Positions 58,300 to 64,000 of a DNA stretch of 64,000 nt are shown here, piece by piece (position 1 is the first letter of the stretch; the number at the start of each line of letters is the position of its first letter). Source of the DNA: Liolophura sinensis. Lineage: Eukaryota > Mollusca > Polyplacophora > Chitonida > Chitonidae. The notes under the pieces were generated by a model that searched no databases, had not been told where the DNA came from, and worked only from the letters and a program-made list of their open reading frames with translations. The position numbers and the translations under genes are program-made. The stretch lies in assembly GCF_032854445.1 (NCBI RefSeq), contig NC_088295.1:70586028-70650027 (forward strand). The letters run 5' to 3'.

Positions 58300-59811
58300 A
58301 TGGCTTTCCGGATTAAAAGGCCTCTTAGCCTTAAATTGCGGATTAAAGGCAATATAAAAGCCATTGAAGTTTTCCATGGGTTGCAGGAACGCATCGGCAG
58401 CGGACCCAAAGTGTTGAGGGGTTTGGTCCACGTTACTGGCGATCTGTGGAATGTCACTGTTGCCAATGAGGAGGTCAAGCAAAAACTGCTTAATGAAGAT
58501 CTGGTGCTTAATGGGGTAAACTGTCCGGTTTATGAAGTTGAGCAATCCAGAACTTTGGTTAAGGTGAAGAGCCCCTATGAGATTCCGGATGAACGGATAG
58601 GGGCTGCGCTCAAACAGTTTGGAACGGTGCATTCTGTCGAACGAGAATGCTACCTGTTCGACAGAACCTTGCAAAATGGGGTTAGGAGAATATGGATGAG
58701 CAACATTTCGTCCACCATTCCTGAAGCCATATGGGTGGGAGCATCTTTTCGGTTACCAGTCTGGTACAGAGGGCAGGTGCGAGCTTGTCACCTGTGCCAG
58801 GCGACAGACCACCTCAAAAATGACTGCCCGCTGAAAAACAAATGTTTGATTTGCAAGCAGGAAGGTCATTTTCAAAAGAATTGTCCTCAAGATCTGGACA
58901 CTGAGAGTAGCGACAATGGGACAAGTAGTGGAGATGAAGATGACATCGCATTTGCGATGGATAATAGTGGTAATAAGGACGACGAGGATATGAATAATGA
59001 TGATCATGACAATGAGCAGGGAGATAATGACAGAAAGGATGACAATGATAATGACATGGATGATAGTAATGAGGCTGAGGATGATTGTGAAATGGTGAAT
59101 GGGGATACGAATGGTGGACAGGAGAGTAGCAATGATGTAGTGGGTAATGATGATAAAAATGAGGTGAATGAGGCAGAGGACGGGAATGATGAAGATGCTA
59201 TGGATAATGGTAAGGATGGGCTGGAGGGTGGTAGCAATGAAGAGGGTAAAGAGGAGGAAAATGATGTGAACAAAAATGCAGATGATGGTATTTCATCAGT
59301 TTCTAGCCAGGTCAAAGAGGAGGAAGTATCGTTGCGTTTCACTGAACCGTTGGTTCCGTACAGCTCGACCGGTCAGTCTCCCGAGCAAGACTCTTCACAA
59401 GACTTGTGGAGTCAATCATTTACCTTTTCCCAGCCAATTGCAAAACAAGATATAAATGAGTCCTTATGGAGCACCGCTTCAGAGGCCATTTTTGTAGACA
59501 CCCCAAAAGACCAAGTTAGCGGCATTGAAGCCTCTGGATCGGTTATCCCCATGGACGACACGACGTCGGAAATGGAGGATTCCGTTCCGGGAGAAGACCT
59601 AGACGAGTCAATGCCGGCATACGCTAACGATCAAGGCGAGGTTTTAGTCCCTGTTTCCACTTCTTTAGGAGTCCATTATCGCACCATGCGCCGCGACTCA
59701 AAAATCGAGAAAGTCAGGAAACAGAGGAAAGTCATTTACCTGTCCCAGGAGGACTTTGCTGCACGCAAGGCTGCCCTGTACAAGAAGTCGAGAAAAACAA
59801 AACTTAAATAG
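58300..59811 (+). CDS. LINE ORF1: nucleic-acid-binding protein with two CCHC knuckles
   Basis: 503 residues from an ATG 14 bases after the T32 run. The N-terminal part (about 1-150) has the size and pattern of the RRM-like domain of Tx1-type ORF1. Two C-x2-C-x4-H-x4-C zinc knuckles follow at residues 163-176 and 182-195. Residues about 200-330 are a very acidic, Asp/Asn/Glu-rich low-complexity stretch, followed by a Ser/Thr-rich part and a basic C-terminus. ORF1 proteins of this group bind the element's RNA in the ribonucleoprotein. The frame is fully open. The stop lies 7 bases before the ORF2 start, so ORF2 may be translated by termination-reinitiation. Confidence 0.9.
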   Translation: MAFRIKRPLSLKLRIKGNIKAIEVFHGLQERIGSGPKVLRGLVHVTGDLWNVTVANEEVKQKLLNEDLVLNGVNCPVYEVEQSRTLVKVKSPYEIPDERIGAALKQFGTVHSVERECYLFDRTLQNGVRRIWMSNISSTIPEAIWVGASFRLPVWYRGQVRACHLCQATDHLKNDCPLKNKCLICKQEGHFQKNCPQDLDTESSDNGTSSGDEDDIAFAMDNSGNKDDEDMNNDDHDNEQGDNDRKDDNDNDMDDSNEAEDDCEMVNGDTNGGQESSNDVVGNDDKNEVNEAEDGNDEDAMDNGKDGLEGGSNEEGKEEENDVNKNADDGISSVSSQVKEEEVSLRFTEPLVPYSSTGQSPEQDSSQDLWSQSFTFSQPIAKQDINESLWSTASEAIFVDTPKDQVSGIEASGSVIPMDDTTSEMEDSVPGEDLDESMPAYANDQGEVLVPVSTSLGVHYRTMRRDSKIEKVRKQRKVIYLSQEDFAARKAALYKKSRKTKLK

Positions 59812-59818
59812 ATCCATA

Positions 59819-62800
59819 ATGGCTCTGAAAGTTGTCTCACTAAATTGTCAGGGTTTGCTTTCGGACTGGAAGCAATTTTCCCTTGGCCATACCTTCAGGT
59901 TATTAAAAGCAGATGTTGCATTTCTACAAGAGACGCATTTTACTGACGTCAATGACGTAACCCGGTTTGAAACAGCTGTGAAAGGGAAAGTCTTTTCCTC
60001 TTCCGGCTCGAATCATAGAGCGGGCACGGCTATTGTGTTTCTTGCTTCTTTCCTCGCCTCGGGGACCATAGTGTCATCTGTCACTGATCCCGGTGGTCGT
60101 TGGGTCAAGGTTGAGGCGGAGTATTCAGGCTTTGATTTTACGTTTGTCGCCGTACATGCACCAACATATGTTCCTGACCGTCGTCGGTTTTTCCAAGGTC
60201 TAGAAAGTGTTCTGGGTGATTCAAACACCAACGTCTTCCTGGCAGGCGATTTCAATTGCGTCTTAGATCCCCTAATAGATAGGCGAAGCACGGCCGCGGT
60301 AGCTTCTGATTCGTCTACTGCTCCTTTGGCAACTTTGATAAAAGCATATTCTCTGTCGGATACTTTCAGGTTCCTTCATCCTGATGCCCATGAATACACT
60401 TGGACCTCGCCAACTGGTGCGCACTCTTCGCGTCTGGATAGAGTGTATTGTAGCAAGGATCTCCTTGGACATCTGGTTCATGCGGGTCATGAACCCACTG
60501 CCATGTCTGATCATACTATGGTCACAGCCAAATTTGATTCAGGGGACTGGGTAGAGAAAGGTCCGGGGTTCTGGAAGCTCAACGTCAGCCTGTTGAATGA
60601 CGAAGAGTTTCACAAGAACATGCGAGATTATTTTGCCGCTTGGATGTCAGAGAGGGATTTTTTTTAGGTCTGCTGCTGAATTCTGGGAGGAGGGCAAATC
60701 TGGGCTTAAGCGGGTAGCACTGTCCTACAGTAGGGCTAGGGCACGTCGCCGTAAACGGGCTCAACGTAAATTGCTAAAAGATTACAACAAGGTCTCTAAA
60801 AGAGTTAGTGATGGGGAGACCCATCTAGTTGACTTGTTGGAAGGTCTGAAACGTAAAGTGCGGTCTGGTGAGCAACAGGCTTATAAAGCAGCCGCCGTTC
60901 GTGCCAGAGTCAAGTGGCAGGTGGAAGGCGAGAACCCCACTCGCTATTTCTGTTCTTTAGAGAAGTCGCGTGCTACTGAAAAGCTTATCCGCGAAGTAGC
61001 AACTCCTGATGGCCGTTCAGTCCGGTCCAACGAGGAGTTATTGCAGGCCACATGCGATTTCTACCAGAGCCTCTTCACCTCAGAGGGAGTTGAGAGAAAT
61101 TGCATGGAGGAGATGATCTCCCAGATCTCCCAGATCTTGCCTCCTCAGGAGGCCGCGATCTGTGAACAGCCGTTCAATTTGGATGAGCTGCACTCTGCAG
61201 CAAAATCCATGACGCTGAACAAGTCCCCCGGTATCGATGGTCTTCCTGTCGAACTGTATTTGGCTTTCTGGGATGTGCTAGGCCCTATCCTGCTGGACGT
61301 TGCCAACGAGGCTTTTGAGCAGGGTGAGTTAACCAATTCAATGCAGCAGGCTCTTGTCAGGCTCGTTCACAAGCGGGGGCCAAAAGAGGACCTGCGGAAT
61401 TGGAGGCCGATTTCACTCTTGTGTGCCGATTATAAGATCATTACGAAGGCGCTAACCCGCAGACTTGGATCCGTGATGGGCCATGTTGTTCACAGTGATC
61501 AGACCTGTTCTGTGCCAGGGAGGTCAATCCTCACCAATAGCTTCCTTGTTCGGGACCTTATAGAGCTGGTCGAAGACGAGGATATCGAGGCGGCAATCAT
61601 AAGCCTTGATAACGAGAAGGCTTTTGATCGTTTGGAATGGGCTTTTATGCACAAAGTGTTGGAGCGGATGGGGTTCGGGCCTGTTTTTTGTAAATGGATC
61701 CGGCTTCTTTACAAGTCTCCTGTAAGTCGTGTAATGGTGAATGGTTTTATTGGTGACCCTGTTCTCCTCGAGCGTGGAGTTCGCCAGGGCTGTCCTCTGT
61801 CTCCTCTGCTTTACGTTCTGGCCGCAGAGGTTCTTGGGGTGGTTGTGAGGTCTTCTGACATGAAGGGAGTGAGAGTCCCTGATGTCGAAGAACCGATCAA
61901 AATCTCCCAATATGCCGACGACGCATCTCTCTTCGTGGGAGATGATGAAGACTTCCACATTGCTGAAACAATCTTGAATAAGTACCAGAAAGCGTCTGGC
62001 TGCAAAGTCAACAGATCCAAGTCAAAAGGGTTATTCTTGGGTGCTTGGAAGGGTCGTGCTGATACTCCTTTGGGTATTGAATGGTCACAGGATCACGTCA
62101 AACTCTTGGGGGTAAAACAAGGTGCAAAAAACGCGGCTTCTGTTAACTGGAATGACCGCATCCAGAAGGTCGGCAGCACCCTCAAGGGGTGGAGCAAGAG
62201 AGGCCTAAGTATTGTTGGGCGAGTCCTTGTGTTAAACTTGCTGGCGATGTCGAAATTGTGGTATGTTGCCTCAGTTTTTGACTTGCCGGCGGATAAGGAG
62301 CACACATTAGTTGGGATGTGTCGGGATTTTTTGTGGAAGAGTAAAAAGCCTCTGGTCTCTTCCAAAGTTTGTACACTCCCCAAGGCAAGTGGAGGTCTAG
62401 GCCTCGTAGATATCCCCAAGAAGGTTCAGTCCTTAAAGCTGGCTTTTTTGGAGCGGCTTATGTTGAGTTCGTCTCGGTGGGCTCAGGTAGGCCGGAGGCT
62501 TGTGGCGTCGAAAAGTGAACCCCACGCTGTGGTTGATTTTTTCCGGTTGCTTAAAGCTCCAACGCGTTTCAGTTCTCTTCCTCGGTGGTACTTCGACCAT
62601 CTGAAGACCTTCTTTAAGCTGAAACGGACTGAGGCTGATCCGGTTTCGTGGCAGGAAGCTCTGGATCAGCCTTTGTATGGAAATCCCCTAATTTTGGGAG
62701 AGGGTGGAAGACCCTTGATGCCTGGTAAGACGGCCACGCCCAGTTTCCGGCGATTGTCGGATATTGTGGATGGAGGCACCAGAGTGTGGCTGGTCTTAGA

Positions 62801-63596
62801 GTCGGCCAATTGGCGTCACCTAGCAGCTGTGCGAAGGGCAATACCGAAGGCATGGTTCAGTCTGCCGGATACTGTCACGAATCCCAGCCGGACGAGGTAT
62901 CAGGTTAACCAACAGGACCTTTCTCAGCTCTCCTCCAGGAGATGGTATCAGATCCTTCTGGTGGACAACGACGTAACCCCTGCCGGAGTCCAGAAGTGGC
63001 AACAGTTGGGTTGGGTGCCATCGTCCTGGAGGAACTTGTTTTTATCGCTCTGGAAGTCTGGGGTAGACAACCGAGCTAAGGAGGCTGTTTGGCTGCTGTG
63101 GCACAGACAGTGGTGGGTCGGGCATAAGTTAGTCCGAGCAGGACTGTCTGCATCTGCCGACTGTCCTTTGTGCTCGTCTCAAGACGAGACCGTAGAACAC
63201 CTTGTGTTGCATTGCCCGGTTGCGTCCAGCATGTGGCAGATATTGGAACGGACAATTGGGCGCCTCCTCGGACGAGGGTTCTCGTTCAGCCTGGAAGATG
63301 TGTTGTGGGGCGACTTGAGACAAGTGCCTTCTTCATTGAAACCGGTCGTCAGAGATCAGGTGTTTCTTTGTATCTGGTCAATCTGGAGGCATCGGTGCTA
63401 CGTGGTAGCACACAATCACGTGATCGACCATCTTAAGGTGGTGCCCAGCCTTTTCCACAGAGACCTGCAGTACCACTTGCTGACTGTTTTTGAACGGCAT
63501 CGCAGGCTGGGAAAGTTGGCGACATTCAATACGACCTGGTGTCGAAATTCTATTCTTTGCGTTCTGCGGAACGACAGGCCCGTTGTCCAATTTTAA
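59819..63596 (+). CDS. LINE ORF2: AP endonuclease - reverse transcriptase - zinc knuckle
   Basis: About 1258 residues when one extra T in T8 (60658-60665) is ignored; as read, the frame breaks there. Endonuclease motifs: LNCQG (Asn9), LQETHF (Glu38), AGDFN (Asp144, Asn146), SRLDR, and SDH (Asp231, His232). Reverse transcriptase: NKSPGIDGLP, NWRPISLL, SLDNEKAFDRLEW, RQGCPLSP and the catalytic YADD (61911-61922, about residues 698-701). A C-terminal CPLC…HLVLHC motif begins near residue 1115. All the catalytic residues I looked for are present. The enzyme would nick the target and copy the LINE RNA in place. The frameshift matches the homopolymer error pattern of the rest of the window, so the element may be intact in the animal. 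Confidence 0.9.
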
Positions 63597-63849
63597 TCTG
63601 GCAATTGTTCGTGACCTGGTGTCGTAACTTCAGGTTTTCAGCAATTCCGCCTATTCTGAGGCGGAAGTTTTACTGTAAATTTTAATGGATATTTGTTTCT
63701 TGTGTCTGTCCTGGCTCTATCTGTCTGCCGGTTGTGACGTTTTAGTCATATAATGATGGGCTGGTCCTGTCAGTAAGGATGTAGGTATGTTTTACATACT
63801 GCGGACAGATTTGGTTCTGTTTTCCCACAGCCTAGATTGCTGTGGCGTA

Positions 63850-63850
<1 letters not shown>
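63597..63850 (+). other. LINE 3' UTR with three stem-loops
   Basis: Perfect hairpins lie at 63645-63666 (8-bp stem ttccgcct, 6-base loop), 63785-63799 (6-bp stem gtatgt, 3-base loop) and 63825-63845 (7-bp stem ccacagc, 7-base loop). The last ends five bases before the poly(A). In some LINEs the reverse transcriptase recognises such a 3' structure; that role here is inferred. Confidence 0.7.
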
Positions 63851-63882
<32 letters not shown>

Positions 63883-63923
<41 letters not shown>

Positions 63924-63928
63924 GTAGG

Positions 63929-64000
<72 letters not shown>
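63883..64000. repeat. (GATA)n microsatellite, right flank of the LINE
   Basis: GATA units, with taggtaggta variants, run from the end of the poly(A) to the window edge and beyond. It continues the left flank array in the same orientation. Confidence 0.95.

Larger units (their letters stand above)
57760..63882 (+). mobile_element. Full-length Tx1/L1-type non-LTR retrotransposon (LINE)
   Basis: About 6.1 kb: a 540-bp 5' UTR including a T32 run (58254-58285), ORF1 (58300-59811), ORF2 (59819-63596), a 250-bp 3' UTR and an A32 tail (63851-63882). ORF2 joins an AP-type endonuclease to a reverse transcriptase, and the phrase GPGFWKLNVSLLNDEEF between them is typical of Tx1-group L1 elements. (GATA)n flanks both ends in the same orientation, so the element sits inside one microsatellite. 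The exact 5' end could differ by a few bases because the flank is repetitive. Confidence 0.9.

Noticed and set aside
59004-59342. Minus-strand Ser-rich open frame
   Set aside because: Antisense of the acidic stretch of LINE ORF1.

Overview
This is animal (eukaryotic) DNA. It has long AT-rich introns with GT/AG splice sites, tRNA-derived SINEs, many microsatellites and minisatellites, and few genes. A SINE with an (AAAT)n tail that occurs several times, a second SINE family ending in repeated actc, and frequent TACATGTA words resemble repeats I associate with molluscs and other lophotrochozoans. A bivalve or gastropod is my best guess; I cannot name the species.

Layout. (1) 350-2434 (+): last five exons of a class I/II PLP aminotransferase that starts left of the window. 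(2) 2435-6663: gene-free, with SINEs and microsatellites. (3) 13631-6664 (-): a complete ten-exon CALCOCO/TAX1BP1-type autophagy receptor, with an N-terminal SKICH domain, central coiled coils and one C-terminal zinc finger. Its introns carry a SINE nested in another SINE. (4) 13632-14921: a divergent promoter region with a palindromic CRE. (5) About 14922-49321 (+): a GPATCH8-type RS-rich nuclear protein with tiny 5' exons, very long introns and one 4.3 kb terminal exon. I could not find exons for the G-patch and C2H2 finger that define the vertebrate protein. (6) 49322-57658: 3' flank, SINE copies, a 68/69-bp minisatellite (52.19-52.94 kb) and a 28-bp minisatellite (53.93-55.06 kb). (7) About 57760-63882 (+): an almost intact Tx1/L1-type LINE sitting inside a (GATA)n microsatellite that continues on both sides.

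The strongest candidate for something undescribed is this LINE. Having (GATA)n in the same orientation on both flanks suggests insertion into, and possibly specificity for, a GATA microsatellite. Three perfect stem-loops near its 3' end are possible reverse-transcriptase recognition structures.

A technical pattern runs through the window. All eight reading-frame breaks that I found in otherwise well-preserved coding sequence are one-base changes, nearly all in homopolymers: one in the SKICH gene, six in the GPATCH8-like exon and one in the LINE. This looks like residual long-read error, so I treat these genes as intact rather than as pseudogenes.
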